Assembly (NCBI RefSeq): GCF_006861825.1
Contig: NZ_VDGI01000022.1
Coordinates: 1-53,873, forward strand
DNA: 53,873 bases
Source: Psychrobacillus vulpis
Lineage (GTDB): Bacteria > Bacillota > Bacilli > Bacillales_A > Planococcaceae
Reading direction: 5' to 3'
The notes beneath the pieces were generated by a model. That model did no database searches. It was given only the letters and a program-made list of their open reading frames with translations, and was not told the origin of the DNA. This document shows, piece after piece, positions 19,933 through 27,027 of this stretch. The stretch's first letter is position 1. The number at the start of each line of letters is the position of its first letter. Both the position numbers and the translations under genes were made by a program.

Positions 19933-20379
19933 TTTATGAAGGATTTGTTTTTTGTGATGATTGTCATGATCAATAAAATCAGTGAAGTAACTGCGAATAG
20001 ATACTTCATGCTCTCCAATGTAGAAGACTTTGTCCCATTCTATTTCATCGATTGCTTGAAGATGCTCAATGATTGATTGACGTTGTTGTTTTGCATAAGA
20101 GAGGGTTTCTTTAAATGTTTGTTCATGAGCACGGGCTGCGGCCTTTTCATTAAAGGCTTCAAAATTTGGAAACGATTCAAACTTCTCACCTTCTCTCATA
20201 TTCGGTATACGCTGTTCTAAAGTAAATCGATCCCACTCCCCTAGATGCATGACTATTTCATTAGGAGACCATTTTCCTTCTTTGTAAGGAGCCAATGCTT
20301 TTTCTTCAGGCAGGTCTTGCAAGGAGTCAAGCCAGTTTACATAATTTTGTTGGTACTCTAGTATTTCTTCTTTTTTCAA
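19930..20379 (-). CDS. DinB/YfiT-family protein
   Basis: 149-aa four-helix-bundle protein of the DinB superfamily. The likely metal-binding histidines are H45 (MHLGEW), H138 and H141/H142 (DHDNHHKKQ), the typical spacing. Some relatives are thiol-dependent transferases (bacillithiol type), others are uncharacterised; the substrate cannot be inferred. The start is TTG at 20379 with GGGGTGA upstream. Convergent with the nucleotidyltransferase, and part of the same insertion relative to B. subtilis. Confidence 0.8.
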   Translation of the reverse strand: MKKEEILEYQQNYVNWLDSLQDLPEEKALAPYKEGKWSPNEIVMHLGEWDRFTLEQRIPNMREGEKFESFPNFEAFNEKAAARAHEQTFKETLSYAKQQRQSIIEHLQAIDEIEWDKVFYIGEHEVSIRSYFTDFIDHDNHHKKQILHK

Positions 20380-20515
20380 ATGAAATCACCCCTACTAATT
20401 CTTTCACTCTTTAATTCGAGATGGATTTCCAATCTACCTTCTTTTTTATATTTTTATTTTTCAGACTTACTTCCCTAAAATTCGAGGATTGAATTAGAGT
20501 AGAATGTCCAGGATT

Positions 20516-20907
20516 TTGCTCTTAGGGCACCAGAACTTACGGATAAGGACTTTGAACTTGCGCTTATGACCATTGAATTTGCACTTAACGGGGTGGAGTT
20601 TGCGGTTAAAGCTTCGAAGTTGCGTTCTCTCTTTTAATTTGCGCTTAGTGCTTCAGAACTTGCGCTTATGACCATTGAATTTGCGCATAACGGGGGTGAT
20701 CTTGCGGATAACGCTTCCGAAGTTGCGTTCTCTCTTTTAATTTGCACTTAGTGCTTCGGAATTTGCGCTTACGACCATTGAACTTGTGCTTAACGGGCTT
20801 AAGTTTGCGGATAACGCTTCTCAAATTAAGCTCTCGATTGAATTTACGATGAGCACCTCTCATGTTGTGGTCACCTATTCAGCTGGTGATTTGCGTTCTC
20901 CACTTTC
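20516..20907. repeat. Tandem array of ~21-nt units with a ~102-nt higher-order period
   Basis: About 17-18 degenerate units begin TTGCGCTTA or a variant (TTGCGGATAACG, TTGCACTTA). They are ordered in blocks of five: 20558-20659 (102 bp), 20660-20762 (103 bp) and 20763-20864 (102 bp). Each block repeats the same order of variants, including one short 18-19-nt unit (TTGCGTTCTCTCTTTTAAT in blocks 1 and 2). Block 3 and both flanks are more diverged. No cas genes, no unique spacers and no long ORF, so it is not CRISPR. Function unknown. Confidence 0.85.
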
Positions 20908-20919
20908 AAATGCCAAAAC

Positions 20920-20947
20920 AAAAAAGCCCAACTCGGGTTGGACTTTT
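20920..20947 (-). terminator. Terminator after yabR
   Basis: Minus-strand GTCCAAC-CCGA-GTTGGGC followed by TTTTTTG. Confidence 0.88.
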
Positions 20948-20997
20948 TGTACTTTCATCTATTAAACATTTTTTCTACCGATAAAACAGACAGCAGG

Positions 20998-21429
20998 TTA
21001 TCCTCTTTTTGCGCCTCTTCCACCACGCTTAGATTCTGTTGCGCGCTTTAACGTAGACAAACGATCTTCACTATCTTTTAGGAATCGTGCCATTTTTTGC
21101 TCAAAATTCTCTTTGCTTGGGCGATCACGATCATTTGGGCGATTGTTGTTACGTGGACGTTGAGGACGCTCTGGTCTCTCTGGTCTTTCCGCTTGAGGTT
21201 TCGCTTTACGAATGGATAATCCAATTTTGCCATCCGCTTCAACATTCATCACCTTAACTTCAACAACATCTCCAACCTTTAAATGCTCATTAATATCTTT
21301 CACATAATTATCCGCAACTTCACTAATGTGAACTAGACCTGTTGAGCCTCCTGGCAGCTCGACGAACGCTCCGAAGTTAGTGATTCCTGTTACTTTACCT
21401 TGTACCTTGCTGCCTACTTCAATTGACAT
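20998..21429 (-). CDS. yabR: S1-domain RNA-binding protein (YabR, general stress protein 13 family)
   Basis: 143 aa: one S1 RNA-binding domain (about 1-73; GSKVQGKVTGITNFGAFVELPGGSTGLVHISE) and a basic, disordered Arg/Pro/Asn-rich tail (repeated ERPERPQRPRNNNRPND-like text) ending RGGRGAKRG. It probably binds ribosomes or mRNA; the relative CvfD acts after transcription. A ribosome site AAGGAGGAG precedes the ATG at 21429. It has its own promoter nested in the divIC terminator. Confidence 0.9.
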   Translation of the reverse strand: MSIEVGSKVQGKVTGITNFGAFVELPGGSTGLVHISEVADNYVKDINEHLKVGDVVEVKVMNVEADGKIGLSIRKAKPQAERPERPERPQRPRNNNRPNDRDRPSKENFEQKMARFLKDSEDRLSTLKRATESKRGGRGAKRG

Positions 21430-21507
21430 AAAAAAAATGCTCCTCCTTAAAATTTAAGCGACTCTTTAACGAGTTAGTACGAATTTTTTCATACAGTCTC
21501 TATCTTT

Positions 21508-21535
21508 ATTATAGCTAACAAAAAAAGAGTGTCAA
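21508..21535 (-). promoter_or_regulatory. yabR promoter (SigA) overlapping the divIC terminator
   Basis: Minus strand: TTGACA (21530-21535), 16-nt spacer, TATAAT (21508-21513). The -35 is inside the 3' arm of the divIC terminator hairpin. Confidence 0.7.
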
Positions 21536-21548
21536 TAAGACTACTCTT
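21519..21548 (-). terminator. Terminator after divIC
   Basis: Minus-strand AAGAGTAGTC-TTATT-GACACTCTT (one bulged A) followed by a T run. Confidence 0.82.
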
Positions 21549-21567
21549 TCGAAGCGTTATTTTTATC

Positions 21568-21963
21568 TTATTTCTTCTCGCTTTCAGGCAAGGTAAAAAT
21601 AATTTCTCCTTCTTCTGAAAGAAAATAGTTTTTTCTTAATATCTTTCCAATGTACTCATCATCATTTAGTTTGGAAATTTGTAGTTTTAGCATTTCCTGC
21701 TCTTCTTGTACCTTTGCAAGTTCATCTTCCACTTGAGCTTTTTGCTTTTCTTTTTCGTTCAATGCGTTATTACTTGTTATTATTGTGGAAACTAAAAAAC
21801 CGATAACTACAATGGACACAACACAAAAAGTTGCCAAGCGTCTATATAAACGAACTTTTTTTGCCTGTTTGCGATTTTCTTGACGTTCAATTGAGCGAAC
21901 GTAATCTGTGTTAATTGATGCAAGTTGTTTTCCTACGGATACATTTCTTTGCTTCTGTTCCAT
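21568..21963 (-). CDS. divIC: Cell-division protein DivIC (FtsB-like)
   Basis: Bitopic divisome protein that complexes with FtsL and DivIB at the septum. 131 aa from the ATG at 21963: basic cytoplasmic N-terminus, one membrane segment (LATFCVVSIVVIGFLVSTII, about 43-62), an extracellular coiled coil (about 66-100) and a C-terminal region with NYFLSEEGEIIF. An in-frame TTG six codons upstream lacks spacing to the GGGAGAG site. It follows yabQ by about 25 bp, so it is probably in the same transcript. Confidence 0.94.
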   Translation of the reverse strand: MEQKQRNVSVGKQLASINTDYVRSIERQENRKQAKKVRLYRRLATFCVVSIVVIGFLVSTIITSNNALNEKEKQKAQVEDELAKVQEEQEMLKLQISKLNDDEYIGKILRKNYFLSEEGEIIFTLPESEKK

Positions 21964-21987
21964 TTCGCTCTCTCCCGTCAAAGTATC

Positions 21988-22485
21988 TCAATTTTTGGTG
22001 TACTTTTTATTATAACGGAAGTTCGGTATTTTCAGAAGGGCCAAATGCAGTATTTTATTATACAGAAAATGAAAAGGCTTCATGATTGTTACTATTATCA
22101 ACACTATAAAATGTATTATTTTCCTAATAATTGTTAATATAAAACGTATTATAAACCAAATTGGCTTGACAACTAAGAGTAAAAAAGTCCTACCAAGGAA
22201 TCGAAACAAAGGTTGAAAAATCTGTTCATATAAAAGAATACCTAAAACTTGGGCTAGTGGGTCATACACCCTCCATATCCCATCCCGTACTTCATATAGC
22301 ATGTAAAAAGTTCCCACTCCAAGTAATATCCAAACAATCACTTCTAAACCTGATCGATATTTAAAAACAAAGGAACGCTTTGGAAAACTCTCGCATAGAA
22401 AGCGCGTTCCTTCAACTATCGCCCCAATTAATACTCCACTCAATATCATCAAAACTAGGCTAACAAACTGTAGAGAGAGTGTCAT
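21988..22485 (-). CDS. yabQ: Spore cortex protein YabQ
   Basis: 165-aa membrane protein needed for cortex formation in B. subtilis. Four to five hydrophobic segments are visible (about 5-25, 42-62, 75-95, 98-135), with a basic C-terminal tail. The ATG at 22485 overlaps the yabP stop as ATGA, so translation is coupled to yabP. Probably made in the mother cell from the SigE-type promoter before yabP. Confidence 0.9.
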   Translation of the reverse strand: MTLSLQFVSLVLMILSGVLIGAIVEGTRFLCESFPKRSFVFKYRSGLEVIVWILLGVGTFYMLYEVRDGIWRVYDPLAQVLGILLYEQIFQPLFRFLGRTFLLLVVKPIWFIIRFILTIIRKIIHFIVLIIVTIMKPFHFLYNKILHLALLKIPNFRYNKKYTKN

Positions 22486-22784
22486 CCGAATAGTTTATGA
22501 AGTAATCCTCTTGCTCCGTCTAACTGCTGCTCCTCATCATATTGCATCACTCGAACTATTCCTTCTAACGTTAGTAGTCCTTTATCTACGTCTAAATGGA
22601 CAATCTTTAGATCTTCTCCTTTAATATGAAGAATCCCTTGTGAAGTTCTTACGTAAAATTCTTGTTGATCAAATCGTTCAATCGCTTTAACAGATGTTAG
22701 ATCCATTCTTTTTCGATTTCTTAAAGAAATTAAATGGTCCCCCGATGGAATTGTTATTGTTTGATTTTCTGCTTGATATTGCAT
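22482..22784 (-). CDS. yabP: Sporulation protein YabP
   Basis: 100-aa member of the YabP/YqfC family, needed for spore coat/cortex assembly. The motif NRKRMDLTSVKAIERFDQQEFYVRTSQGILHIKGEDLKI forms a compact beta-rich domain; no signal peptide. AGGAGAG precedes the ATG at 22784. It starts a yabP-yabQ-divIC unit with its own sporulation promoter, separated from yabO by a terminator. Confidence 0.93.
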   Translation of the reverse strand: MQYQAENQTITIPSGDHLISLRNRKRMDLTSVKAIERFDQQEFYVRTSQGILHIKGEDLKIVHLDVDKGLLTLEGIVRVMQYDEEQQLDGARGLLHKLFG

Positions 22785-22812
22785 ATACTCTCTCCTCTCC
22801 TTGTCCTAACTT

Positions 22813-22841
22813 ATTGTATGCACATAAAAAAAAAGCATGAC
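22813..22841 (-). promoter_or_regulatory. SigE-type promoter of yabP
   Basis: Minus strand: -10 CATACAAT (22813-22820), 13-nt spacer, -35-like GTCATGCT (22834-22841). The -10 matches the SigE consensus CATACA-T exactly; the -35 is part of the 3' arm of the yabO terminator. Confidence 0.6.
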
Positions 22842-22859
22842 AAACTGCCATGCTTTTTC
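22826..22859 (-). terminator. Terminator after yabO (rqcP)
   Basis: Minus-strand AAAGCATG-GCAGTTTGT-CATGCTTT followed by a long T run. Confidence 0.88.
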
Positions 22860-22913
22860 TTATAAAAACTTTTCACTTTTATTATCATCTAGCTGTAGAG
22901 TTGGTTTCACATG

Positions 22914-23204
22914 TTAATCTTCATCATCTATAAATTCCGGGTCTACTTTTTCTAGCCGTTCTTCTTTTATTATGGTGAACATCGATGCGGCGTCTTCTTT
23001 TTTTGCGGAATCTTTAATTGCATCAATCGAAGCCGTCACTACTTTTTGTCCAAATCGAATGGACAGTTCATCTCCAGCCTTCACATCTGAACTTGCTTTC
23101 GCAACTTTCCCGTTAATCGTGATTCTTCCTTGATCTGCAACTTCCTTTGCTAATGTTCTACGTTTAATCAATCGAGATACTTTTAAAAATTTATCTAATC
23201 TCAT
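22914..23204 (-). CDS. rqcP: S4-domain ribosome quality-control factor RqcP (YabO)
   Basis: Binds the 50S-peptidyl-tRNA complex and drives C-terminal poly-alanine tailing with RqcH. 96 aa: the S4 RNA-binding domain fills residues 1-60 ([46 protein letters not shown]); the acidic tail after 70 is about ten residues longer than in B. subtilis. It follows yabN by 7 bp, so is co-transcribed, and ends in a terminator. The Hsp15-like S4 protein is the only close alternative. Confidence 0.93.
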   Translation of the reverse strand: MRLDKFLKVSRLIKRRTLAKEVADQGRITINGKVAKASSDVKAGDELSIRFGQKVVTASIDAIKDSAKKEDAASMFTIIKEERLEKVDPEFIDDED

Positions 23205-23211
23205 ATCAACA

Positions 23212-24669
23212 CTACCTCTCTAGTTTTTTCGCTTCTTTCCAAAATCCGTCGAGTTCTTCCAAATTATAATTAGCGAAATTGCCTCTTCCTTTTTTCACAC
23301 TCGACTCAATATATTGAAATCTTCTTTTAAATTTTTCATTTGCTTGCATCATCGCTTGTTCCGGAGAAAGACCATAAAAACGAGCTAAATTGACGATTGT
23401 AAATAATACATCTCCAAGTTCGTCTACTTGTGTATCCTTCGTACCGTCCCGTAGCTCATTCTTCCACTCTATAAGCTCTTCTTCGAACTTCTCCCAAGCA
23501 CCAGACACATCTGGCCAATCAAAACCGACTTTTGCCACTTTCTTTTGATAATTAAAAGATGTGAGTAAAGAAGAATAAGCCCGCATTTCTCCGTCTAATA
23601 GCGACTCAGAGGACTCTGTTTTCTCTTCCAATTTAATTTGTTGCCAATTTTGTAGCACTTCTTCTGAATTATTTGCAATAACATCTCCAAATACATGAGG
23701 ATGTCTACGAATCATTTTATCTGATATTGAATGGAGCACATCTTCTAAGCTGAAATATCCGCTGTCCTCACCAATTTGAGCGTGTAAAAATACTTGAAGT
23801 AACACGTCTCCAAGTTCTTCGACAATATGCTCATCATCTTCTTCGTCGATTGCTTGTAAAAGCTCATACACTTCTTCTACCGCGTATTTCTTCAAAGTGG
23901 AATGTGTTTGCTCTTTATCCCACGGACAGCCATTAGGCCCCCTTAAATCAGCCACTATTTGACGAAGTGTTTGCCATTCCTTCAAACGATTTTCCTGTTC
24001 TTTTAGCGGAGGCACATACAAAGTTGTTAAATTATCCAGTTCCATTACTCTGTCTAACTCATACAATGGTACTTTTGTTAATTTCTCTTGGGAGGATCCT
24101 GCAGCCTTAACAATTGTGACCTCATACTCATCTGGATATTTTTCCATAAGTGTTAATTTTACTTCTGATGCACTAAATGCATCATACACTTGTCCAATTA
24201 GGACATGAGAGTTCATTTGAATTTCATCGCGTTTTAAACTAGTTCCATCTAATAATTGAAAGCCTTCTATTGGATCGATTCGAAGAGCTGCAAAAATAGG
24301 ATCTAAGAAACTTTGTCCACCTTCGATACGAATTTTTACTTCCCCTTTTCTCTCTGCTTGGATTAGTAGCTGCACTGTTTGTTCAGCAACTAGGGGATGT
24401 CCTGGCACTGCATACATAACAGGCTTTTCACTTGCTAACTCAAGAAGTGTCTCTACAATCTCCTCATATACCCCTTCAAATCGGTCATTTTTTTCATATA
24501 CTGAATCGAAGCTTGTCCAGAGGAGTCCTTCTACTTTTAATTGCTCCAACACAGGATGCTGATCTGTTCGAACATACAAATACTCTGCTGCTTTTAGTTT
24601 CTTATATATACCTAGGGGTAACTGATCTAAATCACTTGCTCCAAGCCCAATAATAGTAATTTCATTCAT
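23212..24669 (-). CDS. yabN: Tetrapyrrole-methylase / MazG NTP pyrophosphohydrolase fusion (YabN)
   Basis: 485-aa fusion of two enzymes. Residues 1-215 are a SAM-dependent tetrapyrrole methylase fold ([33 protein letters not shown]). Residues about 230-485 hold two MazG repeats, the first with [20 protein letters not shown] and the metal-binding [24 protein letters not shown], the second with [11 protein letters not shown]...DELGDVLF. MazG hydrolyses aberrant NTPs; the methylase substrate is unknown. The fusion is usual in Bacillales. It sits 12 bp after yabM. Confidence 0.95.
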   Translation of the reverse strand: MNEITIIGLGASDLDQLPLGIYKKLKAAEYLYVRTDQHPVLEQLKVEGLLWTSFDSVYEKNDRFEGVYEEIVETLLELASEKPVMYAVPGHPLVAEQTVQLLIQAERKGEVKIRIEGGQSFLDPIFAALRIDPIEGFQLLDGTSLKRDEIQMNSHVLIGQVYDAFSASEVKLTLMEKYPDEYEVTIVKAAGSSQEKLTKVPLYELDRVMELDNLTTLYVPPLKEQENRLKEWQTLRQIVADLRGPNGCPWDKEQTHSTLKKYAVEEVYELLQAIDEEDDEHIVEELGDVLLQVFLHAQIGEDSGYFSLEDVLHSISDKMIRRHPHVFGDVIANNSEEVLQNWQQIKLEEKTESSESLLDGEMRAYSSLLTSFNYQKKVAKVGFDWPDVSGAWEKFEEELIEWKNELRDGTKDTQVDELGDVLFTIVNLARFYGLSPEQAMMQANEKFKRRFQYIESSVKKGRGNFANYNLEELDGFWKEAKKLER

Positions 24670-24681
24670 CTAATCACAACC

Positions 24682-26292
24682 TTACTTTTCTTTATTCAAC
24701 CAAAGCTGAAAGGTAGCCATTCTTCGTCCGAAAGGCAATAAAAACCACTCTTTTTCACCGATAACTCTTCTTTTCGCAATAATTAGTAAGAAAACAGTTG
24801 CACCAATCGTTACAGCACTAAGAGAAATCACTACAGACTGAATACGGCTAGATAAGCTGTCAAATAATACTGCATCTGCAATCCACACATACACTGTAAC
24901 GCAAACAATCATCATGAGGGACGCAATCGCAATCCCTTTATAAAAGGCTAAAGGTGCAAATGAAATTTTCCAGTTCTTTTTAAAATAATAAAACATTAAT
25001 ACAAATACAATAGCCAAACTAATATTCCCAGAAATAGCTGCTCCCAACACGCCATAAGATGATATAAGCATATCATTGAATAGCCATTTACTACATACAC
25101 CCAGCATTAAAAATAAAGTAGGAATCTTCCCTTTTCCACTTCCCTGCAGCATTGCCATTAACGTAAGTATTAAAGACATCCACACAATTTGAAAAGAAAA
25201 TACCATTAAAGTGACTGATTCATCTCTCGATTGGAATAGCATTTCATTTACATAAGGAAGGACTACGATAAGCCCTATAGCTGCAGCTATACCGAACGTG
25301 AAAGCTACACGGAACGTCAGTTGCATAAATGGTATAGCTGTTCTTCCTTTTTCTTTGTTCATTCGATGTGCAACTAGCGGTACAATCGCTAAAGATAAAG
25401 TGGAGGCAATAACAATTCCTAATTGTACAAGGGGCTGTCCCCGATCATATATCCCTTTATTCTCCATTGCCTGTTGTTTCTCCATCCCATTTTCCAATAA
25501 CAGTTGAAAAACAGTAAACGAATCAACAAGCTGCAATAGTAAAAATAAAAGCGCGCTAATACTCGCACTAATACTAATCATCGTCAAATCCTTCACAATT
25601 TTCCAAGTAGGTACTTGTTGCTTTTGCTGTTTCTCTCGCTTATGGACAAGACCTTTCCAGTAAAGAAATGAAAGAAATAGAACGCCTGCGAACTCCCCAG
25701 CAACAGCTCCATACATTGCCATGCTTCCAGCTTTATATAAATCCAAACTATTAGAAATGATAATCCATGTCCCCAGCAAAATGACTGTCACTCGAACAAC
25801 TTGCTCTATGACTTGTGCATATGCTACGGGTCCCATGCGACCGTCTGATTGAAATTCTCCTTTTAAAACAGCAAGCATTGGCATTAATAGAATGACATAT
25901 GCACCAGCTTTTAATAACTGAGCTAATCCAGCATCTCCCATCGCTTTCGCTAAAAATTCTGAGCCAAAAAACAATAAAATAAAAAACGTAATGGAAATAA
26001 TTCCGATATATACAAATGCTATCTGTAAAATATTTGGAATTGCATATGATTTACCTGCTGCTTTATAATCAGATAAAATTTTTGATAATGCTACAGCAAA
26101 TCCAAAAGAAGTCCATGTCGTGATTATACCTATGAACGGATAAACTTGTTGGTAAATATAAAATCCTTCGTCCCCAACTAAGTTCTGAAAAGGTACACGA
26201 TAAACAGCGCTTAGCAGCTTAACAATAATCGCCGCAATCGTCAGCATTGCTGCTCCTTTCATATAGGTTTTCATATTCCATTCATTACTCAT
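24682..26292 (-). CDS. yabM: Polysaccharide/lipid flippase of the MATE-like MVF family (YabM, SpoVB-like)
   Basis: Multispan membrane protein (about 14 helices over 536 aa), oligosaccharidyl-lipid flippase clan, related to SpoVB, MurJ and AmJ. It may move lipid-linked cell-wall precursors or polysaccharide across the membrane; the exact substrate is unknown. The first helix begins MKGAAMLTIAAIIVKLLSAVYRVP after a short N-terminus. The ATG at 26292 has AAGGA upstream, whereas the open frame beyond it (to 26334) runs through a TATAAT -10 candidate at 26326-26331. Confidence 0.9.
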   Translation of the reverse strand: MSNEWNMKTYMKGAAMLTIAAIIVKLLSAVYRVPFQNLVGDEGFYIYQQVYPFIGIITTWTSFGFAVALSKILSDYKAAGKSYAIPNILQIAFVYIGIISITFFILLFFGSEFLAKAMGDAGLAQLLKAGAYVILLMPMLAVLKGEFQSDGRMGPVAYAQVIEQVVRVTVILLGTWIIISNSLDLYKAGSMAMYGAVAGEFAGVLFLSFLYWKGLVHKREKQQKQQVPTWKIVKDLTMISISASISALLFLLLQLVDSFTVFQLLLENGMEKQQAMENKGIYDRGQPLVQLGIVIASTLSLAIVPLVAHRMNKEKGRTAIPFMQLTFRVAFTFGIAAAIGLIVVLPYVNEMLFQSRDESVTLMVFSFQIVWMSLILTLMAMLQGSGKGKIPTLFLMLGVCSKWLFNDMLISSYGVLGAAISGNISLAIVFVLMFYYFKKNWKISFAPLAFYKGIAIASLMMIVCVTVYVWIADAVLFDSLSSRIQSVVISLSAVTIGATVFLLIIAKRRVIGEKEWFLLPFGRRMATFQLWLNKEK

Positions 26293-26338
26293 ACGCCAAT
26301 CCTTCTTCCTTCCAGCAATGCATTCATTATACATGAAT

Positions 26339-26372
26339 ACAAAAAAGCCTTCCTCTATTAGTAGAGAAAGAC
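26339..26372 (-). terminator. Terminator after spoVT
   Basis: Minus-strand 11-bp stem GTCTTTCTCTA/TAGAGGAAGGC (with G-U pairs), 4-nt loop, then TTTTTTG. Confidence 0.88.
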
Positions 26373-26404
26373 CTTTTCATTGCAGTAAGTTTCTTGGAAA
26401 TTGT

Positions 26405-26941
26405 CTAACTTTCCATTTGTTTTGCTAAAAAGTTTGCTGCTGTTTCCACTGCTTTTATTTCTGCTTCACCTATAAAGTGAACTTTGGAAATTAAAAAGAT
26501 TGCTCCGATCGGATCTCCAGATGCGGTAATTGGAGCGATACAGTATGACTTTACCATTTCAAAAACTCCTTGTACCCATTCTACGGAGTTTTCGTGTTTT
26601 TCTGTAACAATTGCTCGTTTACCTACGATTTCTTCTACATCTGGACTTATTCTTCTATTCAAATAATCTTTTTTAGATAACCCAGCCACGGCAATCATTT
26701 CATCACGATCACTTATTAATACTGGTGTTCCTAATGTTTCATATAAAGTTTCTGCATACTCCTTCGCAAAATCTCCAAGCTCATTAATAGGCGAATACTT
26801 TTTTAAAATGACTTCCCCTTCTCTATCCGTAAATATCTCCAAAGGATCTCCTTCACGGATGCGAAGCGTTCTGCGTATTTCTTTCGGGATAACCACTCTA
26901 CCTAAATCATCAATACGACGTACGATGCCTGTTGCTTTCAT
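26405..26941 (-). CDS. spoVT: Stage V sporulation protein T, forespore transcription regulator
   Basis: 178 aa, the B. subtilis length. The N-terminal swapped-hairpin AbrB-type DNA-binding domain (MKATGIVRRIDDLGRVVIPKEIRRTLRI) is followed by a GAF-like ligand domain (about 55-178). It tunes the SigG regulon in the forespore. The frame opens 21 codons upstream, but those codons overlap the SigG -10 box; the ATG at 26941 with GTGAGG upstream is the start. Monocistronic between mfd and yabM. Confidence 0.96.
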   Translation of the reverse strand: MKATGIVRRIDDLGRVVIPKEIRRTLRIREGDPLEIFTDREGEVILKKYSPINELGDFAKEYAETLYETLGTPVLISDRDEMIAVAGLSKKDYLNRRISPDVEEIVGKRAIVTEKHENSVEWVQGVFEMVKSYCIAPITASGDPIGAIFLISKVHFIGEAEIKAVETAANFLAKQMES

Positions 26942-26991
26942 GTAATGTGCCTCACTTTCGACAGATTGGGTATTAAATTTCATTTCTGCCA

Positions 26992-27022
26992 TAGTATGCA
27001 TCACATTACCAAAAAATATGCA
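26992..27022 (-). promoter_or_regulatory. SigG promoter of spoVT
   Basis: Minus strand: -35 TGCATA (27017-27022), 18-nt spacer, -10 CATACTA (26992-26998), close to the SigG consensus TGAATA/CATACTA. It overlaps the first codons of the longer open frame and so rules out the longer SpoVT. Confidence 0.75.
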
Positions 27023-27027
27023 AACTG

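Larger units (their letters stand above)
20380..20997. other. 618-bp gap between the DinB-family gene and yabR
   Basis: No credible gene. About 390 bp is the tandem array at 20516-20907; the rest is AT-rich sequence and the yabR terminator. A 65-codon open frame on the minus strand over the array is a by-product of units near 21 nt; 18-20-nt units break the frame. Confidence 0.75.

Noticed and set aside
20666-20863. 65-aa open frame on the minus strand within the tandem array, with KFN/KF-type repeats
   Set aside because: It is produced by 21-nt units being a multiple of three; 18-20-nt units break the frame, there is no ribosome site, and the repeats continue outside the frame.
20516-20907. 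CRISPR array
   Set aside because: Units are contiguous and degenerate, with no unique spacers of constant length between identical repeats, and there are no cas genes nearby.
26942-27004. Longer SpoVT starting at 27004
   Set aside because: The extra 21 codons overlap a SigG -10 element and the 178-aa form matches the known protein length.
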